Positions 1-11,090 of a stretch of DNA of 64,000 nucleotides are shown here, piece after piece. Position numbers and translations under genes: made by a program. The notes under the pieces were generated by a model. That model was not told the DNA's origin and did no database searches. It saw only the letters and a program-made list of their open reading frames with translations. Origin of the DNA: Dugong dugon (taxonomy: Eukaryota; Chordata; Mammalia; Sirenia; Dugongidae). The stretch covers positions 61,637,128-61,701,127 of the forward strand of contig CM057481.1 of assembly GCA_030035585.1 (NCBI GenBank). The letters run 5' to 3'. The first letter of the stretch is position 1, and the number at the start of each line of letters is the position of its first letter.

Positions 1-169
1 AAATGCAATTCACGAAAATGAAGGGACAAGCTCATTTTAGGATTTCATAAAACCATTAATTTTTTGGCAATGGTCTACCCTCTTAATTTACAGAGTGAAA
101 ACCCAGGTCCAGAAAGATTAAGTGAGTTACATCATTTTAAGAATATGAAACCTAACTAACACTTTGGTT

Positions 170-308
170 GAGAAGCAGTGCAGTGTTGAACAAAGAATAT
201 GAACTTTGAAATCAGAGAACTGGCTTCTTCCCTTCCTGGCTGCGTGACTGTGGGGAAGTTGCTTAAATTTATTTCAACTTACTTTTCTGATCAGTAAAAT
301 GGGATCAA
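170..308 (+). mobile_element. MIR SINE fragment
   Basis: This reads like the core and tail of a mammalian-wide MIR: a tRNA-like body, then the phrases for tgactgtggggaagt and tcagtaaaatgggat, which are typical of MIR cores. It is old and diverged. A Tigger-type MITE begins a few bases downstream. Confidence 0.6.
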
Positions 309-316
309 TATATCTA

Positions 317-659
317 CAGGTAGCCCCCGGCTTACGACATATTCGAGTTACAACAAAGCACACTTATGACTGTCAGTTTTGTTTTTTGTACATCTTATTG
401 TTAGTAATATGTATACATACAATGTTGCAGCACGTTATTTGCTGATGTTATTGTTCTCAAATGTTCACTCACAGATGTTTATATATAATGTTTCAAACCC
501 CCAAAGACAAATAAAGATTGGATTTATAAAGATACTGATAATAAAGGCAATAACAATGAAAACTAAAGAAGAAAAAAAAGAGAGAGAGAGATATTCAGTT
601 TACATCAGGACCAACTTACAATGAAGCCATCGGAGCAGAACCCTGTCAGGGACTACCTG
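317..659 (+). mobile_element. Tigger-type MITE A (non-autonomous DNA transposon)
   Basis: A 343-base element has inverted ends (caggtagcccccggctta at the left, gggactacctg at the right) and TA target duplications at 315-316 and 660-661. Its left half (317 to about 475) matches the transposase-proximal end of the Tigger element at 29892-32192 read on the minus strand. Its right half matches the other end of the same element. The whole coding region is missing, so it is an internally deleted derivative. The open frame inside it is accidental. Confidence 0.8.
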
Positions 660-661
660 TA

Positions 662-1355
662 AAATTCCTGGCACTGCTAAAATTAGCTATTGCTGTTACT
701 GAGCTCAAAACTAACCTCATAAAGCTCTCTCACTTAAAATTTTCCCCTTTGGCTCTATCTAACTCAGCCTTTATGCAATGAAATTATTTTTATTAAGTCA
801 ACTGTTTTTAAATAAGCTGAGTTTCAACCAACTTGTAGCTTAAATTGGTGAAGGATTTGAACCTTGTGGAGGTAGTTTACTTATCTGCTAAAGGAGGTGC
901 CCTATTTGATCGTTAAGATTCTGTTCAGGTCTACAATTTAATTAGTTTATGATTAAATTAACGTATTTAAAAATAAAAACTTGAACTGTGAATCACAGCT
1001 TTTATGTCTGAATGTGCCTACCAATTTACAGATTAAAAATATACATTTATATTTTTAATACTCAAAGAGATGGGTGATCGATACAGTTTCTCCATTAAAT
1101 ATCAACAACTGTGTTTTAAATTATAAATTTAGCCTTTTTTCCTCATCTTATTAAGATACATAAATTATACACTTATGCTGTACTGGAATTGGGGACGAAT
1201 AGAAGTACAGAATTTCCCAGCCTCCAACTGTAGTACCATGAAAATGACTGAATTGTGAACAATTATTCCACATTAATACAAAGTTCTCAGAGCATTTTCT
1301 CAAAAAAAAGGTCCTCATCTTTAGTAAGATGTACTGGGCTCCAGCATAGCAGTTC
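662..1355. other. AT-rich DNA with no recognised feature
   Basis: I see no gene, structured RNA or repeat that I can name here. The base composition is AT-rich with short runs, and open frames are short. Confidence 0.5.
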
Positions 1356-1610
1356 TCTGAGTGTGGTCTTTGGACTCCTGGGATCCTGGAGGCCCTTGCA
1401 GGGGGTCTGTGAGGCACTCCCCTTCCCAACTACATATCTGTGTGAGGCCAGATTTTCTTCATATAATTCAGGCAGAACGACATACTGCAATAGATTGACT
1501 GCAGATACGAGAATCCAGCTGTCTTCTATTAAGCCAGATAGTAAAGAGATTTACAAAGCTGTAAAACAATACCACTCTCCTCAATAACAGTTTCTTGTTT
1601 TGTGGGGAAA
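1356..1610 (+). mobile_element. Probable old hAT-type DNA transposon fragment
   Basis: The stretch around gagaatccagctgtcttcta and the following attaagccagata resembles a non-coding mammalian hAT-class fossil repeat. I recognise the phrase but cannot name the family with certainty, and I see no clear ends. It could instead be unique DNA. Confidence 0.35.
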
Positions 1611-1644
1611 AAAATACATACATATATATATATTTTAGGTGAAC

Positions 1645-3685
1645 TTTTTTTTTTATTATGCTTTAGGTGAAAGTTTACAGAGCAAATTAGTTTCCCATTA
1701 AACAATTAATAAACATATTGTTTTGCAACATTGGTTGCCAACCCCACTACATGTCAACACTCTCCCCTTATTAACCTGGGGTTCCCCATTTCCATTTATC
1801 CAGCTTTTCTGTCCCCTCCTGCCTTCTCGTCCTTGCCCCTGGGCTGGTGTGCCCACTTAGTCTCATATACATGGTTGAACTACATGTGCTATTGTTTTTT
1901 TATAGGCCTGTCTTTGGCTAAAGGGTGAACCTCAGGAGTGACTTCAGTTCTGGTTTAAAAGAGTGTCTGGGGGCCATACTTTTCAGGGCTAGTCTCTGTC
2001 AGACCAATAAGTCTGGTCTTTTTTTGATGAGTTTGAATTTTTTTCTACATTTTTCTCTGGCTCAGTCCAGGACCATCTATTGTGATCCCTGTCAGAGCAG
2101 TCAGTGGTGGTAGCCGGGTACCATCTACTTGTGCTGGACTCAATCTTGTGCAGGCTGTGGTACTTGTGGTCCATTAGTCCTTTGGACTAATCTTTCCCTT
2201 GTGTCTTTGGTTTTCTTCATTCTCCCTTGCTCCAGACCTGATAAGACCAGTAGATATATCTTAGATGGCCCCTCACAAGTTTTTAAGACCCGAGATGCTA
2301 CTCACTGAAGTAGAATATAGATTATTTTCCTTATAAACTATGTTACGTCAATTGAGCTAGATGTCTCCCGAGACCATGGTGCCCAGACCTCAACCCAGTA
2401 ACTTGGTCCCTCAGGGAGTTTGGATGTGTCTATGAATCTTCTATGACTTTGCCTTGGGCAAGTTGTGCTGATTTCTCCAGTATTTTGTGCTTCTTACCCT
2501 TCACCAAAGTTACCACTTATCCATTGTCTAGTTAGTATTTTTCCGCCCCATCCCTCCCCTCCCTCGTAACTATCAAAGATGGTTTCTTTCTGTGTGTAAA
2601 CCTTTTCATGAGTTTTTGTAATAGTAGTCTCATACCGTATTTGTCCTTTTGAGATTGACTTATTTCACTAAGCATAATGCCCTCCAGATTCACCCATGTT
2701 GTGAGATGTTTCGCAGATTCATCATGGAATTGCGTACCACAATTTGTTTATCCATTCATCTGTTGATAGGGACTATCTTAGTTATCTAGTGCTACTGTAA
2801 CAGAAATACCACAAGTAGATGGCTTTAACAAAGAGAAATTTATCCTCTCACAGTTTAGAAGCCTGGAGGTCTCAATTCAGGGTGCCAACTCTAGAGGAAG
2901 CCTTTCTCTCTCTGTTGGTTCTGGGGAAAGATGCTTGTCATCAGTCTTCCCCTGGTCTAGGAGCTACTCATGTGCAGGGACCCCAGATTCAAAGGACACG
3001 CTCTGCTCCCAGCATTGCTTTTTTGGTGGTTTGGAGTCCTCATGTCTCTCTGCTCACGTCTCTCTTTTATATCTCAAAAGAGATTGACTTAAGACACAAC
3101 CTAACCTTGTAGATTGAGTCCTGCCTCATTAACATAAGTGCTGCTAATCCTACCGCATTAACATCATAGAGGTAGGATTTACAACACATAGGAAAATTAC
3201 ATCAGATGACAAAATGGTGGACAATCACACAGTACTGGGAATCATGAACTAGCCAAGTTGACGCACATTTTGGGGGAACACAAATCAATCCATAACAGGC
3301 ACTTAGATTGTTTGCATCTTTTCGCTACTGTGCATACTGCTGCAATGAACATGGGTGTGCATATGTCTATCTGTATGATGGCTCTTATTTCTCTAGGATA
3401 GATTTCTAGGAGTGGGATTGCTGAATCATATGGTATTTCTATTTCTAGCTTTTAAAGGAAGCACCATATTGTTTTCCAAAATGTTTGTACCATTTTACAT
3501 TCCCACCAGCAGAGCATAAGAGTTCTAGTCTCCCTGCAGCCTCTCCAATATTTGCTATTTTCTGTTTTTTTGATTCATGCCAGTAATGTTGGGGTGAGAT
3601 GGTATCTCATTGTGGTTTTGATTTACATTTCTCTAATAGCTAGTGATTGTGAGAATTTCCTCATGTGTCTGTTAGTCACCTGGAA
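1645..3685 (-). mobile_element. L1 LINE, 3' end (5'-truncated), split by an LTR
   Basis: Reading the minus strand, this is the end of L1 ORF2 followed by a long 3' UTR and a poly(A) tail, seen as the T run at 1645-1654. The ORF2 end is recognisable from the 'Pan-L1' block near 3330-3680 (ggtatttctatttctagctt on the plus strand). The same 3' UTR recurs at 35341-36028 and 44821-45067, also on the minus strand. A MaLR LTR at 2774-3297 interrupts it. There is no usable frame. Confidence 0.85.
2774..3297 (-). mobile_element. ERVL-MaLR (MLT1-like) solo LTR inside L1
   Basis: The LTR family here runs, on its own sense strand, from TGTCATGGATTGAATTGT to an end in ACTAAGACA, with an AATAAA signal about 80 bases before the end. 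This 524-base copy lies on the minus strand and carries tatcttag in place of tgtcttag at its left end. The flanking 5-mers gggac (2769-2773) and ggcac (3298-3302) fit a target duplication with one change. L1 sequence resumes on both sides. Confidence 0.85.
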
Positions 3686-3689
3686 AATG

Positions 3690-4070
3690 TATTTTTAATA
3701 AAAACTTGTTATTAAATTAACATGTAATGGGTTTATTATCATTCTTTAAAATGAATTAATAAGCAAACGTGTTAAAATGTTCTCAATTTTAATTTCCAAG
3801 ATGACAAATATCAGCAAATATAACCCTCATAAGCAAATCTCATTGGGCTTTCTTAATTTTTAAGAGTGTAAAAGTAAACTGAAAACAGAAAGTTTGAGAA
3901 CTGATATTCTAGCAGAAATGTACACCACATTGCAAGTGTTTTCCAAACTGGATTAAAAGAAGTCAAAATTGTAGTAAAATGAAGAGTTCTGCTCTGGCCT
4001 TAAGCACCATTCTATTGACTTGAGGCAAGTAACAACAACAATTCTGGTATAGTATATAGTTGATCTAAGT
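3690..4070. other. No recognised feature
   Basis: AT-rich intergenic or intronic DNA between the L1 and the MER5A. I see no gene or nameable repeat. Confidence 0.5.
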
Positions 4071-4491
4071 CAGTGGTTCTCAAACTTGAGCAAGCATCAG
4101 AATCCCCTGGGGGGAGGGGGTTGTGCTAACCAGGGCTTTGAACTGGTTGGTTCGGGTTGGAACCTCTGTTGAGGATTTGCATTTCTAAGAAATTCCCTTC
4201 TGAGAATTTGCATTTCCACCCCAGATATAGGGAATCAAAATCTACATTTTAACAAGATGTCCATGTGATTCTTATGTATAACTTCCTGGAAAGTTGTTAG
4301 AAATGCAAATTCTCAACATTGGTTTGAACTAGAAGGAACCGGTTGGAAGCCCTGGTGCTAACACAGATTGCTGGGCCTACTCCCAAAGTTTCTGATTAGA
4401 AGGTCTGGGTGGGGCCTGATAATCTGCATTTCTAACACATTCCCAGGTGCTGATGATGATGCTGGTCTGGAGACCACACCTTGAGAACCAG
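4071..4491 (+). mobile_element. MER5A (hAT-Charlie MITE), split by a second element
   Basis: The left part, starting cagtggttctcaaacttgag, and the right part, from acagattgctgggccta to cttgagaacca, are the two ends of MER5A, a eutherian-wide hAT-Charlie MITE. Between them sits an unrelated 224-base element with its own 8-bp target duplication. Removing that insert gives a nearly contiguous MER5A. Confidence 0.85.
4131..4354. mobile_element. hAT-like MITE inserted in MER5A
   Basis: The 224-base insert is bounded by an exact 8-bp direct repeat, gtgctaac, at 4123-4130 and 4355-4362. Its ends are inverted copies beginning caggg and finishing ccctg. The inner part is also inverted: gttgaggatttgcatttcta at the left pairs with tagaaatgcaaattctcaac at the right. 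An 8-bp duplication with CAGGG-type ends is the mark of hAT transposition. I do not recognise the family name. No coding capacity is present. Confidence 0.8.
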
Positions 4492-4494
4492 GTT

Positions 4495-4930
4495 ACTACT
4501 TCTAGTATTTTTTTCAACCAAATTTACCAACTTCATTAAGTAAACTAGTTTTTGTCTGAAAAACTAGAAGGAAACCACAATTTTATGGTTGTTTCAATAG
4601 GAGACTAGACCTTTTCATAGATCTTCGACAATGGCAGTCATAAATGGAATAGTAGGAGGAGGAAGAACTTTCTGTCCAGACACAGGGATCAAAGCTGCCC
4701 AGTGGGGTGACTGGTGATGCAATGAAATTACCCTCATATGCAACAAAAACTTGCTCTTGGAAGATTGGTGTTTCAGTAGCATTCTTTTCATTTCAATTTA
4801 AAAATAATATTGATTAATTTTTAAAATACAAAACCATATGAAGGAGAAAATTAAAGAGGACTCATGTATCAAACAGGTCTTTTACACTATTGAGATCCTT
4901 CTGACATCATTTGCCTCTTGTTCCAGCTCC
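4495..4930. other. No recognised feature
   Basis: I see no gene here. The stretch is AT-rich and free of repeats I can name. Confidence 0.45.
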
Positions 4931-4935
4931 TTACA

Positions 4936-4992
4936 CTGTTACGGGTTGAATTGTGTCCCTCCAAAAAATGTTCTGTAAATCCTAACCCTTTG
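4936..4992 (+). mobile_element. Start of a MaLR (MLT1-like) LTR, cut by the provirus
   Basis: The sequence from tgttacgggttgaattgtgt to taaccctt is the opening of an MLT1-like LTR, followed abruptly by the 5' LTR of the provirus. The provirus therefore inserted into, or recombined next to, an older LTR. The rest of the host LTR is not seen beyond the provirus. Confidence 0.6.
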
Positions 4993-5477
4993 TGCAAAGT
5001 TTCCAAAACTGAGGTGCCTAGCGTGTCTAGGGTAGCTGGCTCAGGAGTAGGTCAAACTCCATTTTGTGACTTCTGTTTCTGCATTCCTGAGAATGTAACC
5101 TTGACTTCTTCATATGCGTATATTCCTGGGCTGGGTGGACCTAGCCGACCCTGGTCCACTATCAATCATCTTGTGACCCCCTTGCAAGCATATACTTCCA
5201 CAATTATGTGAGGGCACCCAATCCCCTTAACCCACATATGCTCTGTTAACCAATCACTATAAAGCCCCCATTTCAAGTTGTCCCACCTCCTGTTAACCTA
5301 ATCTTCCAATCAGAAAGTGGTATTTTACTTCATAAAAATGCCTCTGTAATTCCGCCATGTTGAACCGCTAGCTTTCACCTTATGAGATCCAACATGTCCC
5401 TGGCTCAAGCTGCCTTTGCACTCAATAAATCTCTTTACTTTCATTTTCAACAGAGCACATGTTGTCACTCAATGGCA
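4993..5477 (+). repeat. 5' LTR of the provirus
   Basis: The LTR starts tgcaaagtttccaaaac and ends near caatggca just before the primer site. A TATA-like box (tataaag) lies at about 5260 and an AATAAA signal at about 5424, which fits a U3-R-U5 order. It aligns with the copy at 12798-13226 over the U3 part, with scattered substitutions and small length changes. Confidence 0.75.
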
Positions 5478-5483
5478 CTTCTT

Positions 5484-5506
5484 TGGTATAGCTAGCAGGA
5501 TTTGAA
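5484..5506 (+). promoter_or_regulatory. Primer-binding site, tRNA-Ser-like
   Basis: The 23 bases starting tggtatagctagcagga differ from the complement of the 3' end of a mammalian tRNA-Ser (TGGCGTAGTCGGCAGGATTCGAA) at five places. All five are transitions, as expected from decay. The position, a few bases after the 5' LTR, is right for a minus-strand primer site. I compared it with the tRNA from memory. Confidence 0.6.
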
Positions 5507-5889
5507 GTCATCTTATCTTCAACAAATCCCAAGAAGTCGAGGACTGGAACCCAGTGCCAGCTCAAGCCCTTTGTGCTCATATGTTTCCACTGATTCTCAG
5601 GGATCGCTTGAGGTAAGCCCTGTTAAATCAAGCCTCCACTCTGTTGCGAAGACCTCTCTTTGAGAGATTTATTGTTTGCTTTCTGTTTTTAGTTTCTTTT
5701 TCTGTTTGTGATCTGAATGTTTTGTTGAATCTGCTGTTGATGTAAGTTTGAAAAAGCTGACATCAAGTGCAAAACCTAGGATAAGACATTGTCTGATCAT
5801 GAGAGAACTGAACTCATTTTTGGTTTCTCTAGGGACACCTAAGGCTTTTATATTTCCTTAAAGTTTGCGCACACAGGTTACTTAGTAAG

Positions 5890-6085
5890 ATGGGGAATGT
5901 CATGTCAAAAGATCAAGCAGGGCCCCCTTCAGGATTCCTATGGCTTATATGGTTAAACATTATGACCTCAGTACTATTTTGTACGTTAATCAGTGGCATG
6001 CACTGACTAAGCGAGAAATACAGAATCAACGGCCATTGTGGGGTTCATTTGACCTAGGCAAACTCACTTTTCTGCACATCAATTT
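5890..6085 (+). pseudogene. Gag start remnant (matrix)
   Basis: An ATG at 5890 opens a frame that begins MGNVMSKDQ, with the N-terminal glycine used for myristoylation in retroviral matrix proteins. It then runs through a hydrophobic stretch to a stop within about 40 codons. The SINE at 6096 interrupts the region soon afterwards. The start lies about 380 bases after the primer site, a normal leader length. It is too decayed to make a protein. Confidence 0.5.
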
Positions 6086-6095
6086 AGAAAATAAA

Positions 6096-6281
6096 ACAAA
6101 CAAACAACAAAAAAAACCCAAACCCATTGCCATCAAGTTGATTCTGACTCAAGTGACCCTAGGACAGAGTAGAACTGCCCCATAGGGTTTCCAAGGAGCA
6201 GCTGGTGGATTCAATCCGCCAACTTTTTTGTCAGCATCTGTAGCTCGCTGTAGCTCTTAACCACCGTGCCATCAGGGTTCC
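6096..6281 (-). mobile_element. AfroSINE (tRNA-derived, RTE tail) in the provirus
   Basis: On the minus strand it runs from the tRNA-like head to an A-rich tail. It is flanked by exact 10-bp direct repeats, agaaaataaa, at 6086-6095 and 6282-6291. These SINEs share their 3' end with the RTE LINE, whose enzyme is thought to copy them. Confidence 0.95.
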
Positions 6282-6291
6282 AGAAAATAAA

Positions 6292-9200
6292 GGGCCAGAG
6301 TAAAACAAGTTCAGTGGGACTCTTATTTTAATTGGTATCTAGAGACCTCCAAAAGACACCAAGATAGTACATTTGCATCATTACAAGAAACTTTCTAAAC
6401 AGGCTAAACAAACTAAGGAGTTACAAAGCCAGAACTCTATCAACTCTTTCGCCAACTGTCTGCTCCTCCGGTGGTTTCTTCCCTTTACTCATCTCTAAAA
6501 TACTTTATCTGAGCTCCCTTACTATCCTAAGGACTCTGGAAGACAGTAAGGCAGTTTCTGAGATGCCCTTTAAGATCAAGTACCCTGACAAGCCTCAGAA
6601 ACCTCCTGAAGTTATTATATGGAACACTTGAGCCTAACTGGACTTCACCCTGAATTATTTGAATTAATCAAATGCCACAGACTGAACAGGGAAGCAATTC
6701 CCAACCCTGCTAGGAACTTTATTTGATTCTGGGAGACCAAAGTTTTGACTATTCTTAACATCCTTGATCAATAAGCCTAGATTTCCCTCTACCAGGAAGC
6801 TGGATTGGGGTTCATGTTCAAAAAACTATAAACTGAATATTTTATAAGTAATTTGGAATTTCAGTGATCATTTTGGGAAAATGACTTCCTATCGGCTCTC
6901 TTTTTTCCCTCCACTTTGGGAAAATGAGCTCTCATTTGTGTTGTCTTTTCTTTCTTCTTCGGGGAACTTTTGTCTAGAACCTGTTTTTCTGTTAAATTGG
7001 GTCAATCTTACTAAAGAATTGCTGTATACATTTTAAGAAAACTGGGTTGTTTATGTTATGTGCCTCACAGACAGGTGAATTTATGTGGTTTTCTGTCTCA
7101 TTTTGTTCTGAGAGTTTGCTCCTGGTCTAGAGTAGTGTCTGAATTTCTATCTTGTATCAGGTTGCAGGCAATAGCTGCAAGTTATTGTTTTTCATGAGGC
7201 TGTCTTAAAATCTCAGTTCTTTTCTCTTCTAAGAAAAACTGCTTCTTGTGCCAGTCTTATGATCTGGGCTTTTAGTAGTTACTCTGAAAAACTGATATAA
7301 ATTGGTCTATTGGACAAGGACACTAATAGGATGGATTGTTTATTTTGATTGGTACAGCAAAGCTTTAAAATGGGACAAATTATTCTAAATTTCTTCTCTA
7401 AAAGGATCCCATAAAGCATGCAAAAGATAAGGTTACAAAAAATAATAATCTCCTACCTCTGGATGGTATTATTAATAGATTATAATATTTCTACAAAGAA
7501 ATTACTCTGATTGGTTTAATGATAAATAAGCACTTATATAATTTAATAGTCTGACTATTTCCAGGAATTAAAAAAAGTGAATTTGTTCTGACAAAGATTT
7601 TTATGTTAATCTTAAAAGCAAAACCTTTCTAAGTAACTTAGGGTAGATATTATATGAAATGTGTTTTATTTAAGGAAAAGGGGTAATTTCCAATAATTGA
7701 TGGATTCATTTTTGCTAAAGAGCCTTGGTATTTACTGAGTAGATAAAAGGTTATGATAAAGAGAAGGCAAAAAACTACTTACCAAGAGAATAGTAAAGAA
7801 TAGTAAAAGGGAAAGAATTTAGTTATCTTTTGTCTTTCAAAATACCTGGGCCAACTTAAACATATGTAAATGAATTGGGATGACTAATTCTGGTCTTTGA
7901 TCATGAGCCAAAGGATAGGGAGGGCAGGATGGGATCAGGCTTCCCTGTCCCCAGCCTCTGAGGCCATACAGTTCCAGGGAAGCTTTTGAGGACCCCTCCC
8001 AACTAGATAAGGACCTTTCTAAGACAAAAGAAAACAGGAAAAATGCTGTCTTACTATTCAGAAATTGGATGGATACCCATGGGGAAAAAAAAAAAACTGT
8101 AAACAAGTCCTCTCTATTGTAGAGGAATTCCAAGAAGCCAAAAGATAGAAATCACAATGAGACACACCTGAAATGGCCTGGGAAAATTTTTCCACCCCTA
8201 GTCAGAGACTTAAGGTTATACCCATATCAATGAATTCATCAGCTGAGCAGAGACTGTGTGGTTTCCAAAACCAGTTGATAAAATCTTAAAGGGCTAAAGT
8301 TAGATTGGAGAAAACATGGGGAATGGAAAAGGATTGAATAAAAATATAGACTATTTAAACAAACTTTGTTTCAACAATAATTATGTTTTGTAGTATAGAG
8401 GCCTAAAATAATTTCCAAGATTTTTAGGTAACTTACTAGTATTAAACTGAGTTAATATTTGTTATAATTTAAGTTTATATACTTTTTATGCCACAAAGAA
8501 AGGATATATATGTTTAAGTCTGCTAATGAGTATGTTTGTTATTGCCACTTAAAGGGTTGTACTATAAAAGATATAAAACAAAGATAAAGTTTAAAAATGT
8601 TTATTAAAAATGGAATTTATTTGATAATAGTCAAAGTTTTTGTCTTTCTGGCTGAAAGTTTGATGGGTTAATTTATGAGAATTTCTCAAAAGATTTAATG
8701 TCAAATAGCAAAGAGCTGGGTTTCTTGCTGTTAAAGTAACAAAATACATTTAATTACTGGGTTGAAGAGTTAATCTATTCTTTGTGTAACAGCCTCATAA
8801 GTAAATATTTGACGTTTCATTAGAATAAATTTCTGAGTCAAAGAACAAGCTGCATGGCTTTGGAAGAAGATAGAGTTTTTACCTTTAAGATCTTTGGCTA
8901 AATAACTTAAGCATTGTTTCTCAGTGACTTATGATAAACTCTTGACAACTGTGAAACCTTGTGGAAAGCCACAGAAGATTCCTCCACCTGCTTTATAAAG
9001 GAAAAAGTGCCAAAAGGAAAAGATTTATTTAATGTGTTATGAGTTACAGAAAATATTTTGTCAAATCAAGAAAAGTGCCTAATTTTCTTTAGGTTAAAAT
9101 TTATGTGTTAGTGTTTCCCCTTATGTTTTGGCTGATATTAGACAAGTGCATACAATTATATCATAATTTTATTATTCTTTAAATTACTAACTTGGTTGCA

Positions 9201-9873
9201 ACTTTCTTTTGAATCTAGTGTCATCAAACCCAATGGTTTAATGGGAGAATTCACATAATTTACCATGGAGTTTTATGTTACTATTCAGATGTTTAGAGAA
9301 TTGATAATCTTGGTATATTCTTGATATATCCTGACTACATGGTATTATGTCTCAAGATTATTATGTGTTATATCTGAAGTTCTTTGAAAATAAGGTTAAT
9401 CATTATGTTTAGAAATATTTTTGTGTAAAGTTTTTTTGTTTTTTGTTTTTTTTTTAGTTGACTCTATTTGATTTGCATTTACTTTTGTAATCAACTCCCA
9501 TCAGGTCTTTCACTTTTAAGAATTATTATTATATGTTAACCATGGATTTTTTAAGTTGTCATTTGCTGGTGAGTTTACCTTACTGATTCACTGAAAATGC
9601 TTGACCAAAATATTTCAACAAAAATGGACTATATCAGACCTTATGAAAAGAACTATAATATTTCAGATGTGAATACCATTGAACTCTGATGGGGTTTTCA
9701 GACTGCTGCTGATCCAGAATTGCATGGAACCAAAATTAACTACATAGGACTGAGCAAACTAAAAGAATTGTTATAAGGTTTATATGAGAGTATTGCTGAT
9801 GTTCTATTGTCTAGATATAAGAAATCATTTATTTATTTCCTTTTTTAATGTAAGGATCAGGTATTTTAGTAAC
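6292..9873 (+). other. Provirus interior, mostly unrecognisable
   Basis: The DNA lies between the gag start and the MaLR LTR. The first few hundred bases may continue gag. After that I see only AT-rich sequence with no reverse-transcriptase or protease motif in any frame. An A run sits near 8084. Either pol was lost, or other old insertions fill the space. Confidence 0.4.
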
Positions 9874-10388
9874 CGTCTTGGTTATCTAGTGCTGCTATAA
9901 CAGAAATACCACAAGTGTATGACTTCAACAAACAAAAGTTTATTCTCTCACAGTCTAGTAGGCTAGAAGTCCAAATTCAGGATGCCAGCTCCAGGGGAAG
10001 GTTTTCTCTCTGTCAGCTCTGTAGGAAGTTCCTTGTTATCAATCTTCCCATGGTCTAGGAGCTTCTATGTGCAAGAACCTCAGGTCCAAAGGATGCAGTC
10101 TGCTCCTGACATTGCTTTCTTGGTGGTATGAGGTCTCCCTCTCTCTCTCTGCTCACTTCTCTCTTTTATATCTCAAAAGTGATTTGGTTAAGACTCAATC
10201 TAATTTTGTAGATCTCATTAACATAATTTCTGCTAATCCATCTCATTAACATCATAGTGATGGGATTTACAATACATAGGGAAACCACATCAGATGACAA
10301 AATGGTGGACAATCATACAGTACTGGGAATCATGCTCTAGCCCCAAGTTGACAGATTATTCTTTGGGGACACAATTCAATCCATGACA
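9874..10388 (-). mobile_element. ERVL-MaLR solo LTR with perfect duplication
   Basis: This is the same MLT1-like LTR family as at 2774, 515 bases long and on the minus strand. The exact 5-bp duplication gtaac lies at 9869-9873 and 10389-10393. It is younger than the provirus it sits in. Confidence 0.9.
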
Positions 10389-10769
10389 GTAACTAACAAC
10401 ACTATGCTGGCTCCTTAGCTTTAGATTAACAGATATACTATAGGATTGAACTGGAACGTTGGTCAAATATCAACTGATTTACCTCTTGCAGCTGATGGCC
10501 TCATTTTTAAGCCAGATCTGTATTTCAGTAGTATAACAATTTGGCTTCTATTTTTGTACCTCAAATAGGATTAGAAGATGTTATGGCTATATTTGGAGTG
10601 TTTTAAATGATTCTGCCCATGGATTCCAAGAAATGAATGCTGAAATACTATGATGAGAGAAGTGGTTCTTCAAAACTGAATAGCCCTCGACATCCTTACT
10701 ACTGCACCAATTAAGTATTGTCAATCCTTAATCCAATATTCTAAAGGATACTTTTCACAGGTGAGATAG

Positions 10770-11060
10770 ACCTTTGATGAATAAAAACTAGCTTATCTGG
10801 GCCTGCTTGATTTCACCCCAGGAGATTATGTATAGTAGAGGAGACACCAGTTAAAGCACTTATTAGAATCCCACTGGAATGGACAAAACCTTGCCCTCAC
10901 CAATCCATATGCAGCTGAACTGGAAGTTGTTAAACCTTAGATATGTTTGTTACAGCTTAAAGGAACTAAAGCACTTATTTGGACTTGCTAATCATCTGGA
11001 GACTTAAAATTGAAGCTGAAACACCCAGTGACCAGAAGCAGACGACCTCGGAAGTGGACA
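10770..11060 (+). pseudogene. Integrase C-terminal end remnant
   Basis: Broken frames here read QEIMY or PGDYV next to RRHQL, then a stretch ending near KLKLKHPV. The order (GD-V, RRHQ, then a short basic tail) resembles the C-terminal domain of gammaretroviral integrase, and it lies just before the putative env start. Stops interrupt it. The assignment is tentative and rests on short motifs. Confidence 0.4.
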
Positions 11061-11090
11061 GCTAATCCCAAGATCACAGAGCAAGACCCC

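Noticed and set aside
379..624. 81-codon open frame in MITE A
   Set aside because: It lies wholly inside a non-coding MITE, and the related MITE B does not keep the frame.
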